From: Pedobacter nyackensis
GTDB taxonomy: Bacteria > Bacteroidota > Bacteroidia > Sphingobacteriales > Sphingobacteriaceae
NCBI RefSeq assembly: GCF_900176505.1
Contig: NZ_FWYB01000001.1
Span: 831,298-895,297 of the forward strand
Direction of reading: 5' to 3'
Length of the DNA: 64,000 bases
Position numbers and translations under genes: made by a program
The notes under the pieces: generated by a model
Told to the model about the DNA's origin: nothing
The model's input: the letters and a program-made list of their open reading frames with translations, nothing else
Databases searched by the model: none
Part shown: piece by piece, positions 40,926-49,890 of the stretch
How the letters are laid out: each line of letters starts with the position of its first letter
Position numbering within the stretch: the first letter of the stretch is position 1

Positions 40926-41798
40926 ATGAAGGCAATAATCATGATGAAACAGCTGGTAATCTTGTTATTTTTTCTTTCAACCCTTATCGCTTTTTCTGGT
41001 AATGCCCAGCACTTAAGCATAGCCCAACGCCCTGAAAATTCTTTAACGGGTTCTGCATTTGCAGCCTCTATCCGCGATTCCCAGATTTCTGTTTCTGCGC
41101 GGGAACAACATATGTTAGAAGAGGTTGAACAGGGTAATGTGCCGGATTTTTATCGTAGCTTTTTGCCTGTTATAGATACCGCAATGATTGAAGGAAAGCA
41201 GTTTGTTATCAAGTACTTTGTGGCACCCGATTACCTGGCTATTGGGTCGGATAAGGATTATTTTTACGCACCATTAACGGCAGCATCAGCACAAAAGATA
41301 GCGGATAAGCTGAATTGCAGTCTTCCTACCCGAAAAATGTCTAACCGGATTTACCAGTCTGCCATTTTTAAATTAACGCCAGAACCCATCCCACCTTCAA
41401 TAAGGATGATGACCGTTCCGGTGTTTGAAGATCACAATAAGCTGGTACATCAGCAGCTGGATAGGATAGATGCAAAACCGGGCAGTCTTGTTGCCGGAAA
41501 TAAAAAAGACGTAATCATATCGAATAAAATTATAGCTGCAGACGGCACATTAAGAGTGGTTATTTACGGTTGGCATAAGCCAGATAACAAGGCTATTCAA
41601 CCCCTGTATAATGGTCATAAGTATGATTGGGTAGATTACAGCCATGGCATCAGACTAATACAAAACCGAGTTTACCTGAATGGGCGTAAAACCACCATCA
41701 AAAAAATATTGAAGTCAAAAACGCTTAATGTGCTGCTATCTGATGAAGGAGTCATTCGCATGCCAAGGTATCCACATACTAATTCAATAAAACTATGA
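40926..41798 (+). CDS. Exported protein of unknown function, overlapping the bestrophin-like gene
   Basis: This is a 290 aa protein with a signal peptide (LVILLFFLSTLIAFSGNAQH). The mature protein contains 'PDFYRSFLPVIDTAMIEGKQ', 'FVAPDYLAIGSDKDYFYAPL', 'YQSAIFKLTPEPIPPSIRM' and 'VIYGWHKPDNKAIQPLYNGH', patterns I recognise only as a conserved hypothetical family. Its stop overlaps the start of the next gene by 4 bases (ATGA), so the two are translationally coupled, and the product probably works with that membrane protein. Confidence 0.6.
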   Translation: MKAIIMMKQLVILLFFLSTLIAFSGNAQHLSIAQRPENSLTGSAFAASIRDSQISVSAREQHMLEEVEQGNVPDFYRSFLPVIDTAMIEGKQFVIKYFVAPDYLAIGSDKDYFYAPLTAASAQKIADKLNCSLPTRKMSNRIYQSAIFKLTPEPIPPSIRMMTVPVFEDHNKLVHQQLDRIDAKPGSLVAGNKKDVIISNKIIAADGTLRVVIYGWHKPDNKAIQPLYNGHKYDWVDYSHGIRLIQNRVYLNGRKTTIKKILKSKTLNVLLSDEGVIRMPRYPHTNSIKL

Positions 41799-42577
41799 TT
41801 GACGTAAGTGTTTTTCAGAAAATAGGAATGTTTATGATTCCATTTAGTAGTGTATTAATCCCAGTGCTTTTAGGTAAGTATTATGGATCGTATGTAAGGG
41901 CTAAAGCGGGGAAATTAAACGATTCTCCAATTGGGTCGGTTGTAGGATCAGCACTAGGACTTCTTGCTTTTATGCTTGCATTTACTTTTCAAATTGTTGA
42001 CAATCGGTATAACAGTCGAAAAGAACATCTACTTGAAGAAATAACTACTATTAGGACCACTTATTTACAAGCGGGGTTAATTCCCGAACCTTATCGATCC
42101 GCTTCCAGGAAGCAATTAATTGAATTTACGGATGCACATGTTGAGCTGGCAAAAAATCTTACAGACGTAAGATTAGCTTATTCAAATAGGCGAAATGAAT
42201 TAGTTCTTGACTCACTCTGGAGTTACGCAGAAGCAATAGCAGTGCAAGATCGTAGTTCTGAAGCCTATTCAATGTTTATTTCATCAGTAAATAGACTTGC
42301 TGAGATTCATAACAAGCGAATAATAATTACAGTTGAGTATCATATTCCTGTTGCCATCTTGTGGGTTCTGTGGGTAGTCACTATATTTTCCATGTTTCTT
42401 CTTGGTTATCATCTTGGAATTTCCGGTAAAAAAAATTTCATTCTAGCCATTTTTTTATCTATCGTTTTTGCTTCTGTGATGTTTTTAATTCTGGCTTTAG
42501 ACCGTCCTGGAATGAAGATTGCGAGATTGAATCCAGCTCCAATGATATCACTTTATAAAGAGTTACTTGCAAAGTAA
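41795..42577 (+). CDS. DUF4239 / bestrophin-like membrane protein, copy 1
   Basis: This is a 260 aa inner-membrane protein with spans near 10-30, 45-68, 193-215 and 220-240. The conserved stretch 'GSALGLLAFMLAFTFQIVDN' and the loop 'RYNSRKEHLLEEITTIRTTY' match the bestrophin-like DUF4239 family, related to chloride channels in fold but of unknown transport role here. It is a close paralog of the protein at 43603 (identical stretches at the DNA level around 41930-41990). It starts within the stop of the upstream exported protein. Confidence 0.8.
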   Translation: MIDVSVFQKIGMFMIPFSSVLIPVLLGKYYGSYVRAKAGKLNDSPIGSVVGSALGLLAFMLAFTFQIVDNRYNSRKEHLLEEITTIRTTYLQAGLIPEPYRSASRKQLIEFTDAHVELAKNLTDVRLAYSNRRNELVLDSLWSYAEAIAVQDRSSEAYSMFISSVNRLAEIHNKRIIITVEYHIPVAILWVLWVVTIFSMFLLGYHLGISGKKNFILAIFLSIVFASVMFLILALDRPGMKIARLNPAPMISLYKELLAK

Positions 42578-42643
42578 GATTCATCCATCAAAAAACTGGT
42601 ATATTAGAGTGTTGCTCATTTTGTAATATAACAATAAATAGAT

Positions 42644-43084
42644 ATGCTCGGAAACTTAGGTAAAAAGCAAATTATAGACCTCCTTCAAAGACAGGTTATT
42701 GGAAGGTTGGGATGCCATGCAAATGACGAAACCTATATTGTCCCGATTAATTATGTATATAGGAATGATTCGATATATGCACATTCGGGTAGCGGTAAGA
42801 AAATTGAGATGATGCGCATAAATCCCAAAGTATGCTTACAGGTGGATGAGATAGCAGATACCTTTAGATGGCGAAGTGTAATTCTGTGGGGAGTTTTCGA
42901 GGAACTCAATGGAGAAGAAAGGCAACAGGCTATGCAGGCCATTATACATAGGATTATGCCACTTACAAATAAGCCATCAGAAGAATCATCTCATGGTATT
43001 GATGTTGATCTGCACAACAATCTTATTGTCTATCGCATTAGAATAACCGAAGTTACCGGGCGCTTCGAGTCCCATGAGGATTAA
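42644..43084 (+). CDS. Pyridoxamine 5'-phosphate oxidase-like flavin-binding protein
   Basis: This is a 146 aa split-barrel protein with 'LGNLGKKQIIDLLQRQVIGR', 'YIVPINYVYRNDSIYAHSGS' and 'KIEMMRINPKVCLQVDEIA', the pattern of stand-alone PNPOx-family proteins that bind FMN, heme or F420. The true substrate is not evident, and such proteins seldom act in vitamin B6 synthesis. It lies between the paired bestrophin-like genes and 2 bases before the Nudix gene. Confidence 0.85.
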   Translation: MLGNLGKKQIIDLLQRQVIGRLGCHANDETYIVPINYVYRNDSIYAHSGSGKKIEMMRINPKVCLQVDEIADTFRWRSVILWGVFEELNGEERQQAMQAIIHRIMPLTNKPSEESSHGIDVDLHNNLIVYRIRITEVTGRFESHED

Positions 43085-43086
43085 TT

Positions 43087-43548
43087 ATGGCTAAAGAAAG
43101 TGCCGGTATTTTATTATACAGGATTAAAAATACTGCACCGGAGGTTCTCCTCGTTCATCCGGGCGGCCCCTTTTTTCGCAATAAGGATAGGGGATGGTGG
43201 ACGGTGCCTAAGGGTGAGCTATTGCCGGGAGAGCTGGCTTTGGAAACTGCTTTAAGGGAGTTTAAGGAGGAGACCGGCTATCTACCCGCTGGCGATTTTA
43301 TAGTTTTGAGCGCTGTGGTTCAGAAGGGTGGGAAAATTGTGCATGCCTGGGCAGTTCGTGGCGATCTGGATGAAACGGCAATTACCTGTAATACTTTTAC
43401 ACTGGAGTGGCCACCCAAATCCGGTAAAAGGATTGAGTTCCCTGAGATAGATAAAGCCGGCTGGTTTTCGCTGTCGGAAGCAAAGGAGTTTATTAATAAG
43501 CGGCAACAATCTTTCCTGGAAGAACTGGGGGATATCCTTGGATTCTGA
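43087..43548 (+). CDS. Nudix hydrolase
   Basis: This is a 153 aa enzyme. The Nudix box is complete: G43-x5-E49-x7-R57-E58-F-x-E61-E62-x-G64 in 'GELLPGELALETALREFKEE'. The N-terminus 'MAKESAGILLYR' and the 'WWTVPKGE' strand are typical of members that hydrolyse nucleoside diphosphate derivatives. A short C-terminal helix ends 'ELGDILGF'. It is almost fused to the PNPOx gene upstream (2-base gap) and likely in one operon with it. The substrate is unknown. Confidence 0.92.
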   Translation: MAKESAGILLYRIKNTAPEVLLVHPGGPFFRNKDRGWWTVPKGELLPGELALETALREFKEETGYLPAGDFIVLSAVVQKGGKIVHAWAVRGDLDETAITCNTFTLEWPPKSGKRIEFPEIDKAGWFSLSEAKEFINKRQQSFLEELGDILGF

Positions 43549-43602
43549 TTGGTCTATCCATGATTCCCTTCAAAATATACATGTAACTAATTCAATTGAA
43601 CT

Positions 43603-44403
43603 ATGGTTAAGGTAAGTTTTTTAGAGATGATTGGAATGTTTATGATTCCATTTAGCAGTGTATTGATCCCACTGCTTTTAGGTAAGTATTATGGTTTGTT
43701 TATAAGGGCTAAATCGGGAAAACTAAACGACTCTCCAATTGGGTCGGTTGTAGGATCTGCGTTGGGACTTCTTGCTTTTATGCTGGCATTTACTTTTCAA
43801 ATTGTTGACACCCGGTATAGCAGCAGAAAAGAACTTTTACTCGATGAAGTCACTACCATCAGGACCACTTATTTACAAGCTGGATTAATTCCTGAACCAT
43901 ATCGATCCGCTACCAGAAAGCATTTAGTTACGTATACTGACGTACGCGTTGACCTGGCAAAAGATATGTCACCTGCAACATTGGAAAATGCAAAATTGCA
44001 AACTCAAATCATCCTTGATTCTCTCTGGAGTTACTCAGAAGCATTAGCAGTACAAGATCGTAGTTCTGAGGCTTATTCTCTATATATATCATCGGTAAAT
44101 GGTCTTGTCGAGATCTATAACAAGCGAATAGTATTTACATTTGAGTATCGTATTCCTGTTGCTATTTTGTGGGTGCTATTTGTAGTCACCGTATTTTCAA
44201 TGTTTCTGCTTGGTTATCATCTTGGAATTTCCGGTAAAAAAAGCCTCATTCTCGCCATTTTTATAGCTATTATTTTCGCATCTGTGGTGTTTTTAATTCT
44301 GTCTTTAGACCGCCCGGAGAGTCAGATTACAAAATTGAATCAAGCTCCGATGGCGACACTTTATAAAGAGTTGCATGTAAAGGAGGATCTTAGCTCAAAA
44401 TAA
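43603..44403 (+). CDS. DUF4239 / bestrophin-like membrane protein, copy 2
   Basis: This is a 266 aa paralog of the protein at 41795, with the same spans and loop motifs ('GSALGLLAFMLAFTFQIVDT', 'RYSSRKELLLDEVTTIRTTY') and an extended tail (VKEDLSSK). DNA similarity is high in the first 300 bases and in the second half, and falls in the middle. A recent tandem duplication has left the PNPOx and Nudix genes between the copies. It has no exported partner gene directly upstream, unlike copy 1. Confidence 0.8.
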   Translation: MVKVSFLEMIGMFMIPFSSVLIPLLLGKYYGLFIRAKSGKLNDSPIGSVVGSALGLLAFMLAFTFQIVDTRYSSRKELLLDEVTTIRTTYLQAGLIPEPYRSATRKHLVTYTDVRVDLAKDMSPATLENAKLQTQIILDSLWSYSEALAVQDRSSEAYSLYISSVNGLVEIYNKRIVFTFEYRIPVAILWVLFVVTVFSMFLLGYHLGISGKKSLILAIFIAIIFASVVFLILSLDRPESQITKLNQAPMATLYKELHVKEDLSSK

Positions 44404-44431
44404 TTAGAAGCTTATACGATGGCTAAATAGC

Positions 44432-44450
44432 AAGTCACAAATTGTGACCT
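44432..44450. repeat. Near-perfect palindrome (GTCACAA-a-TTGTGAC)
   Basis: AAGTCACAA, A, TTGTGACCT, matching the 40319 palindrome with both arms changed to keep pairing (G-C to A-T). It lies in the 110-base gap before the exonuclease gene. Confidence 0.5.
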
Positions 44451-44513
44451 CAGGTTGAGGGAGGCAAAGGAATTTTGACATCTTTGTAAGATAACTGATT
44501 AAGGAACGCTGAT

Positions 44514-44993
44514 ATGGAGCATAATTTTACTGCAATTGATTTTGAAACTGCTCATGGTAAGCGCTGGAGTATTTGTCAGGTTGGCCTGGTACGTGTTGAA
44601 AATGGGATAATAAAGGAGACCATTAACCGACTGGTGTGTCCGCCTGATAATTATTATTTTTATAGGAACATTGAAGTTCATGGTATTACTCCTGAACGAA
44701 CTCGCAGAGCTCCTGATTTTTCGACTGTTTGGACTGAAATTTCTCATTTTATTCAGGGGCAGGTTGTAGTAGCTCACAATGGTGCTTTTGATTTTAGCTG
44801 TCTTTCACAAACTTTGGATTATTACCAAATTGCACAACCCGTGTACAATAAGCAGTGTACCTATAAAATTTATGGGCAAAAATTGTCTTCCTTGTGTCAG
44901 GAATACCGGATTCCGTTAAACCACCATGATGCGTTGAGTGATGCGCTGGCCTGCGCAGAATTGTATAAAATGTATTTGAAAAGAATAAAATAG
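44514..44993 (+). CDS. DEDDh 3'-5' exonuclease (DnaQ-like)
   Basis: This is a 159 aa stand-alone exonuclease of the DNA polymerase III epsilon type. All five acidic/His positions are present: D9 and E11 in 'FTAIDFETAHG', D93 in 'VVAHNGAFDFSCL', H138 and D143 in 'NHHDALSDALA'. The exo I strand 'AIDFET' is typical. It removes nucleotides from DNA or RNA 3' ends; the specific role (repair, RNA trimming) is unknown. It is a single gene. Confidence 0.92.
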   Translation: MEHNFTAIDFETAHGKRWSICQVGLVRVENGIIKETINRLVCPPDNYYFYRNIEVHGITPERTRRAPDFSTVWTEISHFIQGQVVVAHNGAFDFSCLSQTLDYYQIAQPVYNKQCTYKIYGQKLSSLCQEYRIPLNHHDALSDALACAELYKMYLKRIK

Positions 44994-45074
44994 AATTATC
45001 CATCTTTTTGAAAGAATAATCTATTGTATTAGTAGGGGGATATTGTATATATTACATTAACCAAATATACATGT

Positions 45075-47393
45075 ATGTACCTCAGGCTATTTTATTTAAT
45101 GCTGGCTTTTGCGGGGATTGTATTTGCTATACAAGCCTGCAATTCATCTGGTAGTCAGAGTATCGAAGCGCAAATACCGGATACGATCAGCTACAATTTT
45201 CATGTTAGACCCATCCTGTCAGACAAGTGTTTTATCTGTCATGGGCCCGATGCGAATAAACGGGAAGCGGGCTTAAGACTTGATATTGCAGAAGAAGCTT
45301 ATAAAGCCTTGAAGGAAAAACCTTCAGGACATGCTCTTGTGCCTTTTAAACCTAAAGCATCTGAGGTTTTTCTACGGATCTCTGCAACTGATTCTGCCCT
45401 GATCATGCCACCAAAGTCCTCCAATCTTAAGCTGACCTCGCGTGAAATTTCTGTGATAGAGAAATGGATTAAACAAGGAGCAAAGTATGAGCGGCACTGG
45501 GCCTTTAATCCTCCCAGAACTCCAGGTATTCCAAAAGTTGAAAATGAAGATTGGGTAAGGAATGAGATTGATTATTTTATCCTGCAAAAGCAGGAACAGA
45601 ATGGAGTAAAGCCCAATCCGGAAGCAGATAAAGAAAGATTATTAAAAAGGCTGAGCCTCGACCTTACCGGTTTACCTCCGAGCATAGAGTTGATGGATAA
45701 ATTCCTGACCGACGGCAGTAATAATGCTTATGGGAAAGTTGTAGAATCATTGCTGCAAAGTCAGGCATATGGTGAAAAAATGGCCCTTCATTGGATGGAT
45801 GTGTCGCGTTATGCTGATTCCCATGGTTATCAGGACGACAATTACCGCTCTCAATGGCCTTGGAGAGATTGGGTGATTCACGCTTTCAATAAGAATATGC
45901 CTTATGACCAGTTTATTACCTGGCAATTGGCAGGAGATCTTATGCCCAATGCGACTAAAGAGCAGCTGTTGGCTACCGGCTTTAACCGGAACCATAAAAT
46001 TACGGAAGAAGGTGGGGTAATTGATGAAGAATACCGTGTAGAGTATGTAACTGATCGTACAAATGCCTTTGGCAAGGCATTATTGGGAGTTACCTTAGAG
46101 TGTGCCCACTGTCATGATCATAAATATGATCCCTTTTCCCAAAAGGAATACTATCAGGTATTTGCTTTCTTTAATAATGTAAAAGAAGTTGGCCTGGAGT
46201 CCACTGTTGGCGGGCCTCAGACTTATGCGAAAAAACCGCTGATGGAAATTAGCAACGAGGATGTTAAAAAGATACTCACTTTTGTAAATAAGCAAGATAC
46301 GAGTAAACTCATTGTTTCGGTGATGGGCGATAGGGACACGCTCAGAAAAACATTCATTCTGAACAGAGGTGTGTATGATGACCATGGTACGGAAGTAGAG
46401 GCAGGAACACCTAAATCCATATTGCCTTTCGGCAGTCAGAATGTTAAAAATCGATTGGGATTATCTAAATGGTTGTTTGATAAACGAAATCCATTGACTT
46501 CAAGGGTCTTTGTGAATCAGGTATGGCAAGAGTTTTTTGGTCGGGGTATTGTGAAAACTTCCGGGGATTTTGGGATGCAGGGAGAATTGCCTTCTCATCC
46601 GGAACTGCTGGACTGGTTGGCGGTAGATTTTATGAACCATGGCTGGAACATCAAACGTTTGGTGAAGCAGATCGTTAGTTCGGCCACTTACCGACAGTCG
46701 GCAGTAATCTCCGCAGACAAATTAAAAACAGATCCCGAAAATTTGCTGCTGGCCAGGGCACCGCGTTACCGTATTCCGGCAGAATCAGTTAGGGATGTAG
46801 TGCTGGCAAGTAGCGGTCTGCTGGTGAAAACCATTGGCGGTCCAAGTGTAAAGCCATATCAGCCTGCAGGGCTTTGGGAAGCAGCTACCTCAGGCCGCGG
46901 GATTCTGACGAATTACAAACAGGACCATGAAGGTAGTTTATACAGAAGGGGCATATACACCTTTATCAAGCGTACTGTACCACCACCCACGATGAGTATT
47001 TTTGATGCAAGTAACCGAGACCAGTGTGAAGTAAAACGATTAAATACGAATACCCCCTTGCAGGCATTGGTCATGTTGAACGACCCTACTGTACTGGAAG
47101 CCTCACGTGTTTTAGCAGCAAGGTTATTACTCGAAAACAGTGCTGTTCAGACGAAGTTGGTTAAAGCATTCCGTTTGATTGTGTGCAGGAATCCTAACGA
47201 AAAGGAAATTAAGGTACTTAATAGTTATTATGCTGATCAGCTAAAGGTTTTTCAGCAAAAATCGCAGATAGAAAAAGTACTGGCCGTCGGAGAATATCCA
47301 ATTCCTGAGAAAATCAATAAGCGCAATCTGGCAGCAATGATGCAGGTTATGACCACCATTTATAATTTAGAAGAAACCATTACAAAAACCTGA
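45075..47393 (+). CDS. Planctomycete-type cytochrome c / DUF1549 / DUF1553 lipoprotein
   Basis: This is a 772 aa protein. A lipobox (AIQAC22) is followed by a PSCyt1 c-type heme site C52-F-I-C55-H56 with a likely axial Met in 'IMPPKSS' (about 111). Then come DUF1549 (PSCyt2), containing a second CxxCH at C343-A-H-C346-H347 ('CAHCHDHKYDP'), and DUF1553 ('LGLSKWLFDKRNPLTSRVFV', 'PRYRIPAESVRDVVL'). Two heme sites imply electron transfer in the periplasm. It is the first gene of a four-gene operon with DUF1501, a beta-propeller and a DUF2231 cytochrome protein, all within 2-10 bases. Proposed roles include oxidation of sugars or related polymers, but no reaction is proven. Confidence 0.92.
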   Translation: MYLRLFYLMLAFAGIVFAIQACNSSGSQSIEAQIPDTISYNFHVRPILSDKCFICHGPDANKREAGLRLDIAEEAYKALKEKPSGHALVPFKPKASEVFLRISATDSALIMPPKSSNLKLTSREISVIEKWIKQGAKYERHWAFNPPRTPGIPKVENEDWVRNEIDYFILQKQEQNGVKPNPEADKERLLKRLSLDLTGLPPSIELMDKFLTDGSNNAYGKVVESLLQSQAYGEKMALHWMDVSRYADSHGYQDDNYRSQWPWRDWVIHAFNKNMPYDQFITWQLAGDLMPNATKEQLLATGFNRNHKITEEGGVIDEEYRVEYVTDRTNAFGKALLGVTLECAHCHDHKYDPFSQKEYYQVFAFFNNVKEVGLESTVGGPQTYAKKPLMEISNEDVKKILTFVNKQDTSKLIVSVMGDRDTLRKTFILNRGVYDDHGTEVEAGTPKSILPFGSQNVKNRLGLSKWLFDKRNPLTSRVFVNQVWQEFFGRGIVKTSGDFGMQGELPSHPELLDWLAVDFMNHGWNIKRLVKQIVSSATYRQSAVISADKLKTDPENLLLARAPRYRIPAESVRDVVLASSGLLVKTIGGPSVKPYQPAGLWEAATSGRGILTNYKQDHEGSLYRRGIYTFIKRTVPPPTMSIFDASNRDQCEVKRLNTNTPLQALVMLNDPTVLEASRVLAARLLLENSAVQTKLVKAFRLIVCRNPNEKEIKVLNSYYADQLKVFQQKSQIEKVLAVGEYPIPEKINKRNLAAMMQVMTTIYNLEETITKT

Positions 47394-47396
47394 TAT

Positions 47397-48848
47397 ATGG
47401 AAAAGGATTTTTTAGAACACGGGCTTAATTTTAACCGACGCCGTTTTTTATCCAGGTTAAGTTTAGGTCTTGGCAGCGTGGCTTTGGGCTCCTTACTTAT
47501 CCCTGATCTATTTACAGGTGGGATGGACGAAAGCAGTCTTCCTCCTGGAATTCCTGATTTTGCACCAAAGGCAAAACGAGTGATTTACCTGTTCCAAAAT
47601 GGAGCCCCCTCACAGCTGGAATCCTTTGATTACAAGCCAAAGCTAAGGGAAATGATGGGGCAGGAGCTTCCTGCGTCTATCCGTGCCGGGCAAAGGTTAA
47701 CTGGTATGACTGCTAATCAGGCTTCCTTCCCACTGGTGGGATCCTACTATGATTTTAAGCAGTATGGCGATTCCAGAGCATGGATAAGTGACCTTTTTCC
47801 TTATACAGCAAAGGTGGTGGACGATATATGTATCATCAAATCTATGCATACAGAGGCCATCAACCATGATCCGGCTTTGACCTTCTTTCAAACTGGTGCC
47901 CAGCAGGGTAATAGACCTAGTATGGGAGCATGGTTGAGTTATGGCCTGGGTAGTGAAAATAAAAACCTGCCTGCATTCACGGTATTGCTTTCAAGAGGTA
48001 AAGGAAATGGTCAGGGGGTATACTCCAAACTTTGGACGAATGGATTTCTGGATTCTACCCATCAGGGTGTACAATTTAGTAGTGGAGAAGATCCGGTGTT
48101 ATATTTGAAAGATCCCGAAGGACTGAACAGATTTGAAAGGAGAAAGATGCTGGATCACCTGGCGGAATTAAACGACATCTCTTATCAGGAATTTGGTGAT
48201 CCGGAGATTAGTGCAAAAGTGCAGCAGTACGAGATGGCCTACAGGATGCAAACTGCGGTACCGGAGACTACAGATCTCAGCAAAGAACCGGACGATATCA
48301 TTAAATTGTACGGGCCGGATTGCCTGGTTCCCGGAACTTTTGCTGCGAATTGTTTACTGGCGAGAAAATTAAGTGAGGATGGAGTTCGATTCGTACAGCT
48401 TTATCATCAGGGCTGGGATCAGCATGGTAACCTTCCATCGGAAATGGCCGGACAGGCGAAAGATGTGGACCAGGCCTCGGCGGCATTGATTACCGACCTG
48501 AAACAAAGAGGATTGCTGGATGAAACATTGGTGATCTGGGGTGGCGAATTTGGCCGCACGAATTACAGTCAGGGTGTGATGAAAAAAGACAATTATGGCC
48601 GCGACCACCATCCGCGTTGCTTTAGTATCTGGATGGCCGGAGGAGGGGTAAAACCAGGAATCGTATATGGCGAATCGGATGAGTTTGGCTATAACGTTAT
48701 CTCAAATCCAGTACATGTGCATGATTTTCAGGCTACGATTCTTCATCAGCTTGGGCTGGATCATGAGAAACTGACATTTAAACACCTTGGCCGTCGCTAT
48801 AGGCTGACGGATGTTTCAGGGAAGGTCGTAAAAGACATTTTAATCTAA
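47397..48848 (+). CDS. DUF1501 protein (exported sulfatase-like fold, Tat signal)
   Basis: This is a 483 aa protein with a twin-arginine leader (FNRRRFLSRLSLGLGSVAL). DUF1501 motifs are 'AKRVIYLFQNGAPSQLESFD', 'FVQLYHQGWDQHGNLPSE', 'LVIWGGEFGRTNYSQGVM' and 'YGRDHHPRCFSIWMAGGGVK'. The fold is alkaline-phosphatase/sulfatase-like, and the conserved D/H/E positions may bind metal. It starts 3 bases after the DUF1553 gene, and the DUF1549/1553-DUF1501 pair is a standard planctomycete arrangement. Tat export suggests folding with a cofactor in the cytosol. Confidence 0.93.
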   Translation: MEKDFLEHGLNFNRRRFLSRLSLGLGSVALGSLLIPDLFTGGMDESSLPPGIPDFAPKAKRVIYLFQNGAPSQLESFDYKPKLREMMGQELPASIRAGQRLTGMTANQASFPLVGSYYDFKQYGDSRAWISDLFPYTAKVVDDICIIKSMHTEAINHDPALTFFQTGAQQGNRPSMGAWLSYGLGSENKNLPAFTVLLSRGKGNGQGVYSKLWTNGFLDSTHQGVQFSSGEDPVLYLKDPEGLNRFERRKMLDHLAELNDISYQEFGDPEISAKVQQYEMAYRMQTAVPETTDLSKEPDDIIKLYGPDCLVPGTFAANCLLARKLSEDGVRFVQLYHQGWDQHGNLPSEMAGQAKDVDQASAALITDLKQRGLLDETLVIWGGEFGRTNYSQGVMKKDNYGRDHHPRCFSIWMAGGGVKPGIVYGESDEFGYNVISNPVHVHDFQATILHQLGLDHEKLTFKHLGRRYRLTDVSGKVVKDILI

Positions 48849-48855
48849 AATATTT

Positions 48856-49881
48856 ATGCAAAGAAGAACATTTATCAAAAACACTACCATCATTTCGGCA
48901 AGCTTTTTCATTGCAAAGGACTTGTATGCAAAGCCAACAGGACCTGTTTATGGGCATAACGATATGCGTTACAGATTGGATGTAAAATGGGGACAGCTAA
49001 ATCCATTACAACATCCGGTAAAAGATTGTCATGAGATGGTTCAGGATGGGAAGGGGAGGATTATTTTACTGACCAACGAGACTAAAAACAATATTCTTAT
49101 CTATAATAAATCCGGGAAACTGATGGATTCGTGGGGGCATGAATTTCCTGGTGCACATGGGCTTACTCTGGCCAAAGAAAACGGTAAGGAGTATCTTTTT
49201 ATTACAGACACGGACAGGCATCAGGTATATAAAACCACTATGGACGGAAAGATCCTAATGACCATTGACTGTCCAATGGAGACCGGTTTATATAAAAAGA
49301 AGGAGGAGTTCGTCCCAACGGAGACGGCTGTAGCCGATAACGGGGATTTCTTTGTCGCAGATGGTTATGGCTTGCAATATGTCTTTCACTATAATGCCAA
49401 TGGTAAACTCTTGAGTTACTTTGGTGGTAAGGGGCCAGAAACCAAACATTTGGACAATGCTCATGGAGTTTGTATTGATCATCGAAATGGAGCACCAACA
49501 CTGCTGGTTACCGATCGTACCCGGAATTGTTTCAAACGTTTTGATATGCAGGGCAATTTAAAAGAAATCATCCAACTTCCCGGAGCTTGCGTTTGCAGAC
49601 CTGTAATAAAAAATGATTATCTCTATGCTGCTGTGCTCCGTTCGCCGGATCTGAACCAGGATGGAAGTGGTTTTACTACAATCCTAAACAAGGACAATAA
49701 GGTGGTTTCCAATATTGGGGGCAGTGCGCCAGTATATAAAGAAGGAATATTGCAGCCCATGAGTCAGGCTGAAAAGATTTTAAGGAATCCACATGATGTA
49801 TGTGTTGACAACGATGATAACTTGTATGTAGCCCAATGGGCTTCAGGGAAAGTTTATCCTTATAAATTTACCAGGGTATAG
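48856..49881 (+). CDS. Exported NHL/6-bladed beta-propeller protein
   Basis: This is a 341 aa protein with a Tat-like leader (MQRRTFIKNTTIISASFF). Repeated blades include 'ILIYNKSGKLMDSWGHEFPG', 'HGLTLAKENGKEYLFITDT', 'GDFFVADGYGLQYVFHYNA' and 'NPHDVCVDNDDNLYVAQWA', the NHL pattern of six-bladed propellers. Such propellers bind substrates or partners, and some act as lyases or dehydrogenases. It is the third gene of the operon, 7 bases after DUF1501 and 9 bases before the membrane protein. Confidence 0.88.
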   Translation: MQRRTFIKNTTIISASFFIAKDLYAKPTGPVYGHNDMRYRLDVKWGQLNPLQHPVKDCHEMVQDGKGRIILLTNETKNNILIYNKSGKLMDSWGHEFPGAHGLTLAKENGKEYLFITDTDRHQVYKTTMDGKILMTIDCPMETGLYKKKEEFVPTETAVADNGDFFVADGYGLQYVFHYNANGKLLSYFGGKGPETKHLDNAHGVCIDHRNGAPTLLVTDRTRNCFKRFDMQGNLKEIIQLPGACVCRPVIKNDYLYAAVLRSPDLNQDGSGFTTILNKDNKVVSNIGGSAPVYKEGILQPMSQAEKILRNPHDVCVDNDDNLYVAQWASGKVYPYKFTRV

Positions 49882-49890
49882 TTTTTATTT

